Positions 35,356 to 44,975 of a DNA stretch of 63,281 nt are shown one piece after another; the first letter of the stretch is position 1; the number at the start of each line of letters is the position of its first letter. The translations under genes were made by a program, and so were the position numbers. This DNA is from Caballeronia zhejiangensis (GTDB lineage Bacteria; Pseudomonadota; Gammaproteobacteria; Burkholderiales; Burkholderiaceae): assembly GCF_000698575.1 (NCBI RefSeq), contig NZ_JFHD01000039.1, positions 1 to 63,281 on the forward strand. Direction: 5' to 3'. The notes below the pieces were generated by a model, which made no database searches, was not told the origin of the DNA, and was given only the letters and a program-made list of their open reading frames with translations.

Positions 35356-36672
35356 ATGCAATCCGAAGCTCAATCCCTGATCAACAGCAAGATTTGTTCG
35401 ACCGAGCCGGTCTTCGGCGGTCCGTTGACGCGCCGGTCATCGCATGCCGTCGACGTGCGCTGGGGTGGCCAGCTCGTGACGATCGGCGGCGATTCGCCGG
35501 TGCGCGTGCAGTCGATGACCAACACCGACACGGCGGACGCGATTGGCACGGCCATCCAGATCAAGGAACTGGCGCAGGCGGGCTCCGAGCTCGTCCGCAT
35601 TACGGTGAATACGCCGGAAGCGGCGGCGGCCGTGCCGCATATTCGCGAGCAACTCGATCGCATGGGCGTGACGGTGCCGCTCGTCGGCGATTTCCACTAC
35701 AACGGCCATCTGCTGCTGCGCGATCATCCCGCGTGCGCCGAGACGCTGTCGAAATACCGGATCAATCCGGGCAACGTCGGCCAGGGCGCGAAGCGCGACA
35801 CGCAATTCGCGCAGATGATCGAAGCCGCGATCAAATACGACAAGCCGGTGCGTATCGGCGTGAACTGGGGCAGTCTCGATCAGGATCTGCTCGCGCGCAT
35901 GATGGACGAAAACGCCGCGCGTTCGAATCCGTGGGAACTGCAAAGCGTGATGTACGAGGCGCTGATTCAATCCGCGGTCGGCTCGGCGGAGCGCGCCGTC
36001 GAACTGGGTCTCGGCCGCGACAAGATCATCCTGTCGTGCAAGGTCAGCGGCGTGCAGGATCTGATCGCCGTGTATCGCGAACTCGCGAAGCGTTGCAGCT
36101 TCGCGCTCCATCTCGGCCTGACCGAAGCGGGCATGGGCTCGAAGGGCATCGTTGCATCGACGGCGGCGCTTTCGGTGCTGCTGCAGGAAGGCATCGGCGA
36201 CACCATTCGCATTTCGCTCACGCCGGAACCGGGCGGCGCGCGCACCGGCGAAGTCGTCGTCGGCCAGGAAATCCTGCAGACGATGGGCCTGCGCTCCTTC
36301 ACGCCGATGGTCATCGCGTGTCCCGGCTGCGGCCGCACGACGAGCACGCTGTTCCAGGAGTTGGCGTCGCAGATTCAAAGCTACTTGCGCAACTCGATGC
36401 CCACGTGGCGCGATCAGTACCCCGGCGTCGAGAAGATGCACGTCGCGGTGATGGGCTGCATCGTCAACGGGCCGGGCGAATCGAAGCACGCCAATATCGG
36501 CATCAGCTTGCCGGGTTCGGGCGAGAATCCGGCGGCGCCCGTGTTCATCGACGGCGTGAAGGTGAAGACGCTGCGCGGCGAGCGCATCGCCGAGGAATTC
36601 CAGCAAATCGTCAGCGACTATGTCGAGCGTACCTATGGGCAGCGCGTCGAGACGTCCGCGGCATCACTCTAA
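35356..36672 (+). CDS. ispG: 4-hydroxy-3-methylbut-2-enyl diphosphate synthase
   Basis: [4Fe-4S] enzyme of the methylerythritol-phosphate isoprenoid pathway (GcpE). 438 aa; the proteobacterial-length form with a small insert. N-terminal RRSSHAVDVRWGG then VRVQSMTNTDTADA are typical. The iron-sulfur ligands are in CPGCGRT and MGCIVNGPGE, followed by SKHANIGISLPG. The ATG at 35356 is preceded by AAAGGG; the frame is also open from a TTG at 35338. hisS starts 6 bases after its stop. Confidence 0.96.
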   Translation: MQSEAQSLINSKICSTEPVFGGPLTRRSSHAVDVRWGGQLVTIGGDSPVRVQSMTNTDTADAIGTAIQIKELAQAGSELVRITVNTPEAAAAVPHIREQLDRMGVTVPLVGDFHYNGHLLLRDHPACAETLSKYRINPGNVGQGAKRDTQFAQMIEAAIKYDKPVRIGVNWGSLDQDLLARMMDENAARSNPWELQSVMYEALIQSAVGSAERAVELGLGRDKIILSCKVSGVQDLIAVYRELAKRCSFALHLGLTEAGMGSKGIVASTAALSVLLQEGIGDTIRISLTPEPGGARTGEVVVGQEILQTMGLRSFTPMVIACPGCGRTTSTLFQELASQIQSYLRNSMPTWRDQYPGVEKMHVAVMGCIVNGPGESKHANIGISLPGSGENPAAPVFIDGVKVKTLRGERIAEEFQQIVSDYVERTYGQRVETSAASL

Positions 36673-36678
36673 AGACAG

Positions 36679-38028
36679 ATGACTGAACAGAAGAAACGGC
36701 TCGAGAAACTGAGCGGCGTGAAGGGCATGAACGACATCCTCCCGCAGGATGCCGCGTTGTGGGATTTCTTCGAAACCACCGTCAAGTCGATGCTGCGCGC
36801 ATACGGCTATCAGAACATCCGCACGCCGATCGTCGAGCACACGCAGTTGTTCACGCGCGGCATCGGCGAAGTGACCGACATCGTCGAGAAGGAGATGTAC
36901 AGCTTCACCGACGCGCTCAACGGCGAGCATCTGACGATGCGCCCGGAGAACACCGCGGCGGTCGTGCGCGCGACCATCGAGCACAACCTGTTGTACGACG
37001 GCCCGAAGCGTCTGTGGTACGTCGGTCCGATGTTCCGTCATGAGCGTCCGCAGCGCGGGCGTTATCGCCAGTTCCATCAGGTCGGCGTGGAGGCGCTCGG
37101 CTTCGCCGGGCCGGACACCGACGCCGAAATCATCATGATGTGCCAGCGTCTGTGGGACGACCTCGGACTCACCGGCATCCGCCTCGAACTGAATTCGCTC
37201 GGTCAGGCCGAAGAGCGCGCGGCGCATCGCAAGGAACTGATCGCGTATCTGGAAAAACACGTCGATTCCCTCGACGAGGAAGCGAAGCGCCGGCTCTACA
37301 CGAACCCGCTGCGCGTGCTCGACACGAAGAATCCGGCGATGCAGGAGATCGCGCAGAACGCACCGAAGCTCGTCGACTTTCTCGGCGACGCATCGCGCAA
37401 GCACTTCGAGGGCGTGCAGCGGCTTTTGAAGGCGAACAACATTCCGTTTACGATCAACCCGCGTCTCGTGCGCGGTCTCGACTACTACAACCTGACCGTG
37501 TTCGAGTGGGTCACCGACAAGCTCGGCGCGCAGGGCACGGTCGCGGGCGGCGGTCGCTATGATCCGCTGATCGAACAGCTCGGCGGCAAGCCGACGGCCG
37601 CGTGCGGCTGGGCCATGGGCGTCGAGCGCATCCTCGAATTGCTGAAGGAAGAGCAGCTCGTGCCGGAAGCCGAAGGCACGGACGTCTATGTCGTGCATCA
37701 GGGCGAAGCGGCGGCGGAGCAGGCGTTCATCGTCGCCGAGCGGCTGCGCGACACGGGTCTCGACGTCATTCTGCATTGCAGCCCGGACGGCGCGTCCGCG
37801 AGCTTCAAGTCGCAGATGAAAAAGGCCGACGCGAGCGGCGCGGCGTTCGCCGTAGTGCTCGGAGAGGACGAACTCGCGCAAGGTATGATCGGCGTCAAGC
37901 CGCTGCGCCGCTCGATCGACGAAACGTCCGGCGGACAAAAGAACGAGCAAGTGAACGTTCGGGCGGAAGACTTGACCGAATACCTAATCAATGCGATGGT
38001 TGCAACCGCCGATGACGAGGGTGCCTGA
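36679..38028 (+). CDS. hisS: Histidyl-tRNA synthetase
   Basis: Class II aminoacyl-tRNA synthetase, 449 aa. Motif 1 region GMNDILPQDAALWDFFE; motif 2 YVGPMFRHERPQRGRYRQFH; His-specific motifs LVRGLDYYN and, for motif 3, CGWAMGVERI. The C-terminal anticodon-binding domain ends near VNVRAEDL. It is the true synthetase, as opposed to the paralogue HisZ encoded at 46242. Translation is probably coupled to ispG. Confidence 0.98.
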   Translation: MTEQKKRLEKLSGVKGMNDILPQDAALWDFFETTVKSMLRAYGYQNIRTPIVEHTQLFTRGIGEVTDIVEKEMYSFTDALNGEHLTMRPENTAAVVRATIEHNLLYDGPKRLWYVGPMFRHERPQRGRYRQFHQVGVEALGFAGPDTDAEIIMMCQRLWDDLGLTGIRLELNSLGQAEERAAHRKELIAYLEKHVDSLDEEAKRRLYTNPLRVLDTKNPAMQEIAQNAPKLVDFLGDASRKHFEGVQRLLKANNIPFTINPRLVRGLDYYNLTVFEWVTDKLGAQGTVAGGGRYDPLIEQLGGKPTAACGWAMGVERILELLKEEQLVPEAEGTDVYVVHQGEAAAEQAFIVAERLRDTGLDVILHCSPDGASASFKSQMKKADASGAAFAVVLGEDELAQGMIGVKPLRRSIDETSGGQKNEQVNVRAEDLTEYLINAMVATADDEGA

Positions 38029-38130
38029 GATTCAGGCGCATTGCCGCGCGCGTGGGCCTGATCGGGGCGATCCGGCATCGTGCGCGGAACTCGTTGAGGG
38101 AATTGAAACGCAGGAAGGAATAGCTGGACG

Positions 38131-38760
38131 ATGAGCTATCACGACGAACAAGAATCACTTGAAAGCGTAAAGGCCTGGTGGGCCAAATGGGGTAACACCA
38201 CGACGTGGGTTGTGCTCGTGGCGCTCGTCATTGCGGCCGGGTACAACGGATGGAATTTCTGGCAGCGTCGTCAGGCCGCCGAGGCGTCGGTGCTTTACGA
38301 CCATCTGCAGCAGGCAGTGGACGGAAACAATCAGGCGTTGGTCCAGCGCGTCGCGACGGACATGGAAGACAAGTTCGGCGGCACCGGCTACGCGCAGATG
38401 ACCGCGCTCGCGGCCGCGAAATCGCTCTACATGGCGGGCAACACGGCTGGCGCGAAGGCGCAACTGCAATGGGCCATCGACCACGCGAAGGACGAAGAGT
38501 ACAAGCAGATCGCGAAGCTGCGTCTGGCGCTCGTGCTGCTCGACGAGAAGAACTACGACGCGGGCCTGAAACTGCTCGCCGAGCAGCCTCTCGAAGCGTT
38601 CAAAGGCGTGATCGCGGACCGCCGTGGCGACCTGCTCGCAGCTCAAGGCAAACGCGACGACGCGCGCGCGGCCTACAAGGTCGCGCTGACGGCGCTGCCC
38701 GAGAACGACACGTCCGCCCGTCAGCTGATTCAGTTCAAGCTCGACGCGCTCGGCGGCTGA
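38131..38760 (+). CDS. yfgM: YfgM family tetratricopeptide protein (ancillary SecYEG chaperone)
   Basis: Single-pass inner-membrane protein, 209 aa: short cytoplasmic N-terminus, TM segment at about residues 22-42 (TTWVVLVALVIAAGYNGWNF), then a periplasmic TPR domain. E. coli YfgM works with PpiD at the Sec translocon exit and affects RcsB stability. It starts with AAGGA upstream and sits between hisS and bamB, as in E. coli. The C-terminus NDTSARQLIQFKLDALGG is conserved. Confidence 0.93.
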   Translation: MSYHDEQESLESVKAWWAKWGNTTTWVVLVALVIAAGYNGWNFWQRRQAAEASVLYDHLQQAVDGNNQALVQRVATDMEDKFGGTGYAQMTALAAAKSLYMAGNTAGAKAQLQWAIDHAKDEEYKQIAKLRLALVLLDEKNYDAGLKLLAEQPLEAFKGVIADRRGDLLAAQGKRDDARAAYKVALTALPENDTSARQLIQFKLDALGG

Positions 38761-38880
38761 TCCGGCTGGTTTCCAATCGGTTCGTCTTCGATCCCTGCCA
38801 TCAGTCAATCAAGCCGCCCGCCACGGTGTCGCCATGAAGCGACGCGGCGGGCAGCGCCGATCAACCCAATTCACCAATTC

Positions 38881-40041
38881 ATGTTGCGTCCACCGATGAC
38901 ATTTTTGAAACGCTACGCCGTGCCGCTCGCTTGCGCGATGACCGTCTTGTTGACCGCTTGCTCGTCGACCAAGGATGAACGCCGCGTGCCGGTACCGCTC
39001 GCGGAGTTCAAGCCGGTGCTGAACGTCAACCAGGCGTGGAAGGCAAGCGTCGGCAAGGCTGGCCGTTATCTGTTCTCGCCGGTCGCGGTCGGCGATTACG
39101 TTTATGCCGCGGGCGCGAACGGCTCCGTCGCTAAAATCGACGCGAAGACCGGTCAGGACGTCTGGCGCGTCAAATTGAAGGACGATCTGTCCGCGGGCGT
39201 CGGCAGCGACGGCAATCTCACGGCCGTGGGCGGTCTGAAGGGGCAGGTCGACGTGCTCGGCCCCGACGGCAAGCTGCTGTGGACAGCAACCGCGCCGGGC
39301 GAGATCGTTTCGCCGCCGCTGGTCGGCAACGATCTCGTGATCGTGCGTACGATCGACGGTAAGGTCATCGCGTTCAACGCGCAGACCGGCGAGCAGAAGT
39401 GGATCTTCCAGTTGCGCGCGGTGCCACTGAATCTGCGCGTCGCGGCCGGCATGACGTTCGCGGCCAATCAGGCTGTGCTCGCGGGCTTCCCCGGCGGCAC
39501 GTTCGCGGCGATCAACCTGCAATCGGGCGATGCCTTCTGGCAAGCGCCGGTGTCGTATCCGAAGGGCGTGACCGAAGTCGAGCGCATCAACGACGTGACC
39601 GGCGCGCCGGGACTCGTCGGCGCGCAGACTTGCGCGGTGACGTTCCAGGGCCGTATCGGCTGCTTCGATGCAAATTCGGGCCGCCCGGTTTGGGAAAAGA
39701 ACTTTTCGAGCGACAGCGGCCTGGCTCAGGACGAGCAGATCGTGGCCGCCGGCGACGACTGGTCGGTCGTCAATGCGTTCCGCGCGTCGGATGGCACGCC
39801 GCTCTGGAAGACGGACGTGCTGAAGAACCGCAGTGTCAGCGTGCCGTACATTCTCGGCCGCGCGGTCGTCGTGGGCGATTACAAGGGCTTCGTGCACTTC
39901 CTGAACGTGGAAAACGGCGAACTGATCGGCCGCGCGCCGACCGATGGCAGCGCGATCACCGCTGCGCCCGTGATGGCGGGCAACACGCTCGTCGTGCAGA
40001 CGCATGACGGCGATCTCTACGGTTTCCGTCCGAGCAACTGA
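38881..40041 (+). CDS. bamB: Outer membrane protein assembly factor BamB
   Basis: Lipoprotein of the BAM complex, 386 aa. The signal peptide has lipobox LTAC (near residues 25-28 from the first ATG), followed by SSTKDE. The body is an eight-bladed PQQ-type beta-propeller with repeats such as VYAAGANGSVAKIDAKTGQ and AFNAQTGEQKW. An alternative ATG at 38896 would give a shorter, equally plausible signal peptide. Gene order hisS-yfgM-bamB-der is conserved. Confidence 0.95.
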   Translation: MLRPPMTFLKRYAVPLACAMTVLLTACSSTKDERRVPVPLAEFKPVLNVNQAWKASVGKAGRYLFSPVAVGDYVYAAGANGSVAKIDAKTGQDVWRVKLKDDLSAGVGSDGNLTAVGGLKGQVDVLGPDGKLLWTATAPGEIVSPPLVGNDLVIVRTIDGKVIAFNAQTGEQKWIFQLRAVPLNLRVAAGMTFAANQAVLAGFPGGTFAAINLQSGDAFWQAPVSYPKGVTEVERINDVTGAPGLVGAQTCAVTFQGRIGCFDANSGRPVWEKNFSSDSGLAQDEQIVAAGDDWSVVNAFRASDGTPLWKTDVLKNRSVSVPYILGRAVVVGDYKGFVHFLNVENGELIGRAPTDGSAITAAPVMAGNTLVVQTHDGDLYGFRPSN

Positions 40042-40433
40042 TCGCAGCCGGACCGCGAGCGAGTCAGGCTTGCTCGCGGTCCTGAATAGCAAGCGCGCCG
40101 TCGATGTTGCGCGGCGCGGCAGGCTCGCCACGGCGAGCCGCACGAGAAAGAAGCGCTGCGTCATGCGCGCATCGCGATAAAACCCGCATGCAAAAGCAGG
40201 GTCGCAAGAACGAAGCGCGACGCGCGAAGGCGTCGTGCAAGAAGAGCCTCGAACGAGGCGGAACCGGCGAACGACCGCCGACGATCCGGCCGACCAGCGC
40301 GCCTCGCGTGCGGCAGGCCGAATCCATGCTAATTTTCGACAAGCGCAGCCATTGCGCGGCGTAGCGGAACGCAACGAGACGGTTGTACCGCCCGTTCCGC
40401 GTTCGCCTTGCGTTCAACCTTGAACAAAATCAG
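40042..40433. other. Intergenic region between bamB and der, with hairpin
   Basis: 392 bases. Just after bamB, GGACCGCGAGC (40050-40060) pairs perfectly with GCTCGCGGTCC (40072-40082) around an 11-base loop, with no T tract; it may protect or partly end the bamB mRNA. The rest is GC-rich with long open frames on both strands that look like chance openings. A der promoter probably lies in the more A/T-rich stretch near 40325-40345 (GCTAATTTTC). Confidence 0.55.
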
Positions 40434-41774
40434 ATGAAACCCGTGATTGCCCTCGTCGGGCGCCCCAATGTTGGGAAATCGACTCTTTTCAACCGGCTGA
40501 CGCGCTCGCGCGACGCGCTCGTCGCGGATTTGCCGGGCCTGACGCGCGACCGTCATTACGGCGAAGGCCGTGTGGGCGGCGAACGCCCGTATCTCGTGGT
40601 GGACACGGGCGGCTTTGAGCCGGTGGCGAAGGACGGCATTCTGCACGAGATGGCGCGGCAGACGCGCCAGGCGGTGGAAGAGGCCGATATCGTCGTGTTC
40701 ATCGTCGATGGACGCAATGGGCTCGCGCCGCAGGACAAGGCGATCGCCGACTATCTGCGCAAGACGGGCCGGCCGCTCTTTCTCGTCGTCAACAAGGCCG
40801 AAGGCATGAAGTACTCGGCGGTCGCGGCGGACTTCTACGAGCTCGGTCTCGGCGATCCGCGCGCGATCTCGGCGGCGCACGGCGACGGCGTCGTCGAAAT
40901 GATCAACGACGCGCTGGATATCGCGTACAAGGATCAGCCGGAAGAGTCGGAAGACGAGAAGGCGAAACATGGCGTCAAGATTGCGATCGTCGGGCGTCCG
41001 AACGTCGGCAAGTCGACGCTCGTGAACACGCTGATCGGCGAAGAGCGGGTGATCGCGTTCGACATGCCGGGCACCACGCGCGATTCGATTTATGTTGATT
41101 TCGAGCGACAAGGCCGCAAATACACATTGATCGACACGGCCGGCCTGCGTCGGCGCGGCAAGGTGTTCGAAGCGATCGAAAAGTTTTCGGTCGTGAAGAC
41201 GCTGCAGTCGATCGCGGATGCCAACGTCGTCATTCTTCTCCTCGATGCGCAGCAGGACATCTCGGAACAGGACGCGCATATCGCCGGTTTCGTGGTCGAG
41301 CAGGGCCGTGCGCTCGTGGTGGGCGTGAACAAGTGGGACGGTCTCGATTCGCATGTGCGTGAGCGCACGAAGTCGGACCTGACGCGCAAGCTCAAGTTTT
41401 TGGACTTTGCTAAATTCCACTACGTTTCGGCGCTGGAGAAGACGGGCATCGGCGCGTTGATGAAATCGGTCGACGACGCCTACGCCGCCGCGATGGCCAA
41501 GCTGCCGACGCCGAAGCTGACGCGCGCGCTCATCGAGGCGGTGGAATTCCAGCAGCCGCGCCGGCGTGGCCCGGTGCGTCCGAAGCTGCGCTACGCGCAT
41601 CAGGGCGGGCAAAATCCGCCGATCATCGTCGTGCACGGCAACGCGCTCGACGCGATCACGGACACGTACAAGCGATATCTGGAAGGGCGCTTTCGCGAAA
41701 CTTTTGGGCTCGCCGGCACTCCACTTCGCATAGAGTTTCGATCGAGTCGAAACCCTTACGCGGACAAGGAGTAA
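40434..41774 (+). CDS. der: Ribosome assembly GTPase Der (EngA)
   Basis: Double-GTPase essential for 50S assembly, 446 aa. P-loop GRPNVGKST occurs twice, near residues 9-17 and 186-194; G3 motifs are DTGGF and DTAGL; G4 motifs are NKAEG and NKWDG. A C-terminal KH-like domain follows (about 365-446). The ATG at 40434 (MKPVIALVGRPN) is the family start. It is followed by hfq after about 160 bases. Confidence 0.98.
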   Translation: MKPVIALVGRPNVGKSTLFNRLTRSRDALVADLPGLTRDRHYGEGRVGGERPYLVVDTGGFEPVAKDGILHEMARQTRQAVEEADIVVFIVDGRNGLAPQDKAIADYLRKTGRPLFLVVNKAEGMKYSAVAADFYELGLGDPRAISAAHGDGVVEMINDALDIAYKDQPEESEDEKAKHGVKIAIVGRPNVGKSTLVNTLIGEERVIAFDMPGTTRDSIYVDFERQGRKYTLIDTAGLRRRGKVFEAIEKFSVVKTLQSIADANVVILLLDAQQDISEQDAHIAGFVVEQGRALVVGVNKWDGLDSHVRERTKSDLTRKLKFLDFAKFHYVSALEKTGIGALMKSVDDAYAAAMAKLPTPKLTRALIEAVEFQQPRRRGPVRPKLRYAHQGGQNPPIIVVHGNALDAITDTYKRYLEGRFRETFGLAGTPLRIEFRSSRNPYADKE

Positions 41775-41856
41775 GAGCCGCGTGAAGCCTTACGCTTCGG
41801 TGCCGCTGGCCATTTGGCCGATCCGGCTACTGAAACGTAAAACAGCGAAAATCAGC

Positions 41857-41862
41857 TATAGT
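41857..41862 (+). promoter_or_regulatory. Possible -10 element of hfq
   Basis: TATAGT, about 70 bases before the hfq ATG, in an A-rich stretch. No matching -35 at the normal distance (a TGAAAC lies 20 bases upstream). Confidence 0.35.
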
Positions 41863-41935
41863 GTAGCGATTGTCGGCGGATCTCTTTTTCTTCGCCCACA
41901 ATACTTCCAACCTGCAAAAAAACACGGAGTTTGCT

Positions 41936-42172
41936 ATGAGCAACAAAGGGCAATTGTTACAAGACCCGTTTTTGAACGCACTGCGTAAAGAGCACGTGCC
42001 GGTCTCGATCTATCTGGTCAACGGCATCAAGCTCCAAGGGAACATTGAATCGTTCGACCAGTACGTCGTGTTGCTCCGAAATACGGTCACCCAGATGGTC
42101 TATAAGCACGCCATTTCGACGGTCGTGCCCGCTCGCCCGGTGAACTTCCACCCGGACGCTGAACCGTCCTAA
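41936..42172 (+). CDS. hfq: RNA chaperone Hfq
   Basis: Hexameric Sm-like RNA-binding protein, 78 aa, that pairs small RNAs with mRNAs. The Sm1 motif KGQLLQDPFLNALRKEHVPV, the IKLQGNIESFDQYVVLL segment and the Sm2 YKHAIST motif are intact; the C-terminal tail is short, as in other Burkholderiaceae. The Shine-Dalgarno GGAG is 8 bases before the ATG at 41936. Followed by hflX. Confidence 0.98.
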   Translation: MSNKGQLLQDPFLNALRKEHVPVSIYLVNGIKLQGNIESFDQYVVLLRNTVTQMVYKHAISTVVPARPVNFHPDAEPS

Positions 42173-42259
42173 ACCTCGTCGCGGCCGGCGCGAGATTGCC
42201 ACTTCTAATGCGAACATTAAGCAACTCGCCGGTCGCTTCAAATACTTAAACATATTAAT

Positions 42260-43528
42260 TTGATTAACGCAGCGCTCGTCGGCATCGACTTCGGCAAGAT
42301 CGATTTCGAAGCCAGTCTCGAAGAACTCAGTCTGCTCGCACAAAGTGCGGGCGCCCATCCCGCCGTCACGCTCACCGGCCGCCGTCAGAGTCCCGATGCC
42401 AAGATGTTCATCGGCAGCGGCAAGGTCGAGGAACTGCGTCTGCAGTGCGAAGCGAACGACGTCGAGCTCGTCATCTTCAATCACGCGCTCGCGCCCGCGC
42501 AGCAGCGCAATCTCGAAGTCGCGCTGAATCGCCGCGTGGTCGATCGCACGAGCCTCATTCTCGATATCTTCGCGCAGCGCGCCCGCAGTCACGAAGGCAA
42601 GCTGCAGGTCGAACTCGCGCAACTGCAATATCTGTCGACGCGCCTCATTCGCGCGTGGACTCACCTCGAACGGCAGAAGGGCGGCATCGGCCTGCGCGGT
42701 CCGGGCGAAACGCAGCTCGAAACCGACCGGCGTCTGATCGGCGAGCGCATCAAGGCGCTCAAGTCGCGTCTCGAGAAACTGCGCCGCCAGCACGGCACGC
42801 AGCGACGTCAGCGCGCGCGCAATCGCACGATGTCCGTGTCGCTCGTCGGCTATACGAACGCGGGCAAGTCCACCTTGTTCAACGCGCTCACGAAAGCGCA
42901 GGCGTACGCGGCGGACCAGCTCTTCGCCACCCTCGATACGACTTCGCGCCGCGTGTTCCTCGGCGAGGAAGCGGGCCATGTCGTCGTGTCGGATACCGTC
43001 GGGTTCATCCGCGAATTGCCGCACCAACTGGTCGCCGCATTCCGCGCCACGCTCGAAGAAACCATTCATGCGGACGTGCTGCTGCACGTCGTCGATGCAT
43101 CGAGCGCGGTGCGCCTCGATCAGATCGATCAGGTGAACGAGGTGTTGCGCGGCATCGGCGCGGACAACATTCGACAGATTCTCGTCTTCAACAAGATCGA
43201 TGCGGTGCCCGAGCTCGCGGCCCGTGGCGAAGCGGTTGAAAGGGACGAGTATGGTAATATTTCGCGCGTTTTCTTGAGCGCACGCACGGGTCAGGGGCTC
43301 GATGCGCTGCGCGCTGCCATCGCCGAAATAGCCACGGCGGAATCCGAAGAAACCGATGCGGGCCTACCCAGCGTGCTCGCCGAATTTCCGGGGCCGCACG
43401 AGGCGTCCGAAGCAACGCAATCCACGCAGTCCGGGTCAAACGCCATACACGACACGAACGCGCAGCCGGATGACCATCGGCCGGCCGTCGAGCGTGACAA
43501 TCAAAAGGTTCCCGAGCACGGACACTGA
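42260..43528 (+). CDS. hflX: Ribosome-splitting GTPase HflX (TTG start)
   Basis: GTPase that rescues stalled ribosomes under stress by splitting 70S. 422 aa. N-terminal HflX domain GSGKVEELRLQCEANDVELV, helical linker, then the G domain with P-loop GYTNAGKST near residues 197-205, G3 DTVGF and G4 NKIDA. It starts with TTG (MINAALVGIDFGK), since no ATG occurs in frame before the conserved domain and the A/T-rich region just upstream has no Shine-Dalgarno. A C-terminal Ser/Thr/Glu-rich tail of about 55 residues follows the G domain. Confidence 0.94.
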   Translation: MINAALVGIDFGKIDFEASLEELSLLAQSAGAHPAVTLTGRRQSPDAKMFIGSGKVEELRLQCEANDVELVIFNHALAPAQQRNLEVALNRRVVDRTSLILDIFAQRARSHEGKLQVELAQLQYLSTRLIRAWTHLERQKGGIGLRGPGETQLETDRRLIGERIKALKSRLEKLRRQHGTQRRQRARNRTMSVSLVGYTNAGKSTLFNALTKAQAYAADQLFATLDTTSRRVFLGEEAGHVVVSDTVGFIRELPHQLVAAFRATLEETIHADVLLHVVDASSAVRLDQIDQVNEVLRGIGADNIRQILVFNKIDAVPELAARGEAVERDEYGNISRVFLSARTGQGLDALRAAIAEIATAESEETDAGLPSVLAEFPGPHEASEATQSTQSGSNAIHDTNAQPDDHRPAVERDNQKVPEHGH

Positions 43529-43588
43529 GTGCCTTCGGAATTGCATCGACCCGGCGTCGACCCCGGCTGTCTAATGGTGAATCACCGA

Positions 43589-44965
43589 GTGAACGACTAC
43601 AAAGAGCGGACTAACCGGCAAGCTGAGCCTGCCGTCTTTTCGATCAACGATCCGCGCTGGGGGCGGGGCGACGGCAATGGCGTGAAGAACGACTCGAAGC
43701 GTCCGCAGGACGGCAAGCGTCCGAACGGCAAGGACGAAGGTCCGCCCGATCTCGACGAGATGTGGCGCGAATTCAACCGCCGCATCGCGGGCGTGTTCGG
43801 CCGGAAGCCCGGCAACGGCGCGCCGCGCGAGAATGGCCGCGGCACGAAGATCGGGCTCGGCATCGTTATCGGCGTGCTTATCGCCATCTATCTCGGCAGC
43901 GGTGTGTTCGTCGTGCAGGACGGCCATGTCGGCGTCGTCTCCCAGTTCGGACAATATCGTCAGACGGTCGCGCAAGGCATCCACTGGCGTCTGCCGTATC
44001 CGTTCCAGTCGAGCGAGATCGTCGATACGTCGCAGATCCGCTCCGTCGAAGTCGGGCGCGGCACCGCGCTGTCGCAAGGCAACGTGCGCGACGCGTCGCT
44101 GCTGACGAACGACGCGGATATCGTCGACGTGCGCTTCGCCGTTCAATACCAGATCAAGTCGCCCACCGATTTCCTGTTCCGCAGCATCAACGCCGACGAC
44201 AGCGTCACGCAAGCGGCGCAGTCGGCGATCCGCGAGATCGCCGGCAGTCTTTCGACGGACGACATGCTCTACAAGGATCGCGAAGCGCTCCGCGCGCGCC
44301 TCATCGAAACGATCCAGCGCTCGCTCGATACCTATCGCACCGGTCTGCAAGTGACGGGCGTCGCCGTGCAAAGCGTGCAGGTGCCGCAACAGGTGCAGTC
44401 GGCGTTCGAGGAAGCGGCGCGCGTGCGTCAGGACAACGAGCGCGCCCGCGATACGGCGCAAGCCTACGCGGATCAATTGTTGCCGCGCGCGAAGGCCGAT
44501 GCCGCCAAGCTGATCGACGAGGCGAGGGCGTACAGCAATCGCGAAGTCACGCAGGCGCAGGGCGACGCGGAGCGCTTCAAAGAGGTGTACGCGGAATATT
44601 CGAAGGCGCCCGCGGTCATTCGTCAACGCATGTACCTGGACACGATGCAGCAGATCTACTCGCGCACGACGAAGGTGTTCGTCGATAGCAAGGCCGGCAA
44701 TAACGTGGTGTATCTGCCGCTCGACAAGCTCGTCGAGGCCAATCGACAGCAGGTGAAGGAATCGGCGGATGCCGCCAGCGGCGCGGTGGCGTCGGGCGCG
44801 TCGGAAGCGCCTCAGGCGCGCGCGCAGGGCGCGGCGAGCGCATCGGCGCCGGCCGCGGTTGCGCCGGCCAGCGCGGCCAGCGGCGCGAGCGCCAATGCCG
44901 GCGGCGATCCGCTGCGTTCGCGCGATGCGTTCCGCTCCCGCAGTCGTCAAGACGACCTGCAATAA
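43589..44965 (+). CDS. hflK: FtsH protease modulator HflK
   Basis: SPFH-domain membrane protein that, with HflC, forms a cage around the FtsH protease. 458 aa from the chosen GTG (VNDYKERTNRQ). A Gly/Lys/Arg-rich cytoplasmic N-terminus (WGRGDGNGVKND), TM segment near 80-105 (IGLGIVIGVLIAIYLGSG), then the SPFH domain with the YQIKSPTDFLF motif, and an Ala/Ser-rich C-terminal tail. Alternative in-frame starts are ATG 43574 and GTG 43529; none has a clear Shine-Dalgarno. Operon hflX-hflK-hflC. Confidence 0.93.
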   Translation: MNDYKERTNRQAEPAVFSINDPRWGRGDGNGVKNDSKRPQDGKRPNGKDEGPPDLDEMWREFNRRIAGVFGRKPGNGAPRENGRGTKIGLGIVIGVLIAIYLGSGVFVVQDGHVGVVSQFGQYRQTVAQGIHWRLPYPFQSSEIVDTSQIRSVEVGRGTALSQGNVRDASLLTNDADIVDVRFAVQYQIKSPTDFLFRSINADDSVTQAAQSAIREIAGSLSTDDMLYKDREALRARLIETIQRSLDTYRTGLQVTGVAVQSVQVPQQVQSAFEEAARVRQDNERARDTAQAYADQLLPRAKADAAKLIDEARAYSNREVTQAQGDAERFKEVYAEYSKAPAVIRQRMYLDTMQQIYSRTTKVFVDSKAGNNVVYLPLDKLVEANRQQVKESADAASGAVASGASEAPQARAQGAASASAPAAVAPASAASGASANAGGDPLRSRDAFRSRSRQDDLQ

Positions 44966-44975
44966 GGAGCGCGAC

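Noticed and set aside
40064..40417. 117-codon minus-strand frame in the bamB-der gap
   Set aside because: No Shine-Dalgarno, no recognisable domain, Arg/Ser-rich composition like other chance frames; it overlaps the der upstream region.
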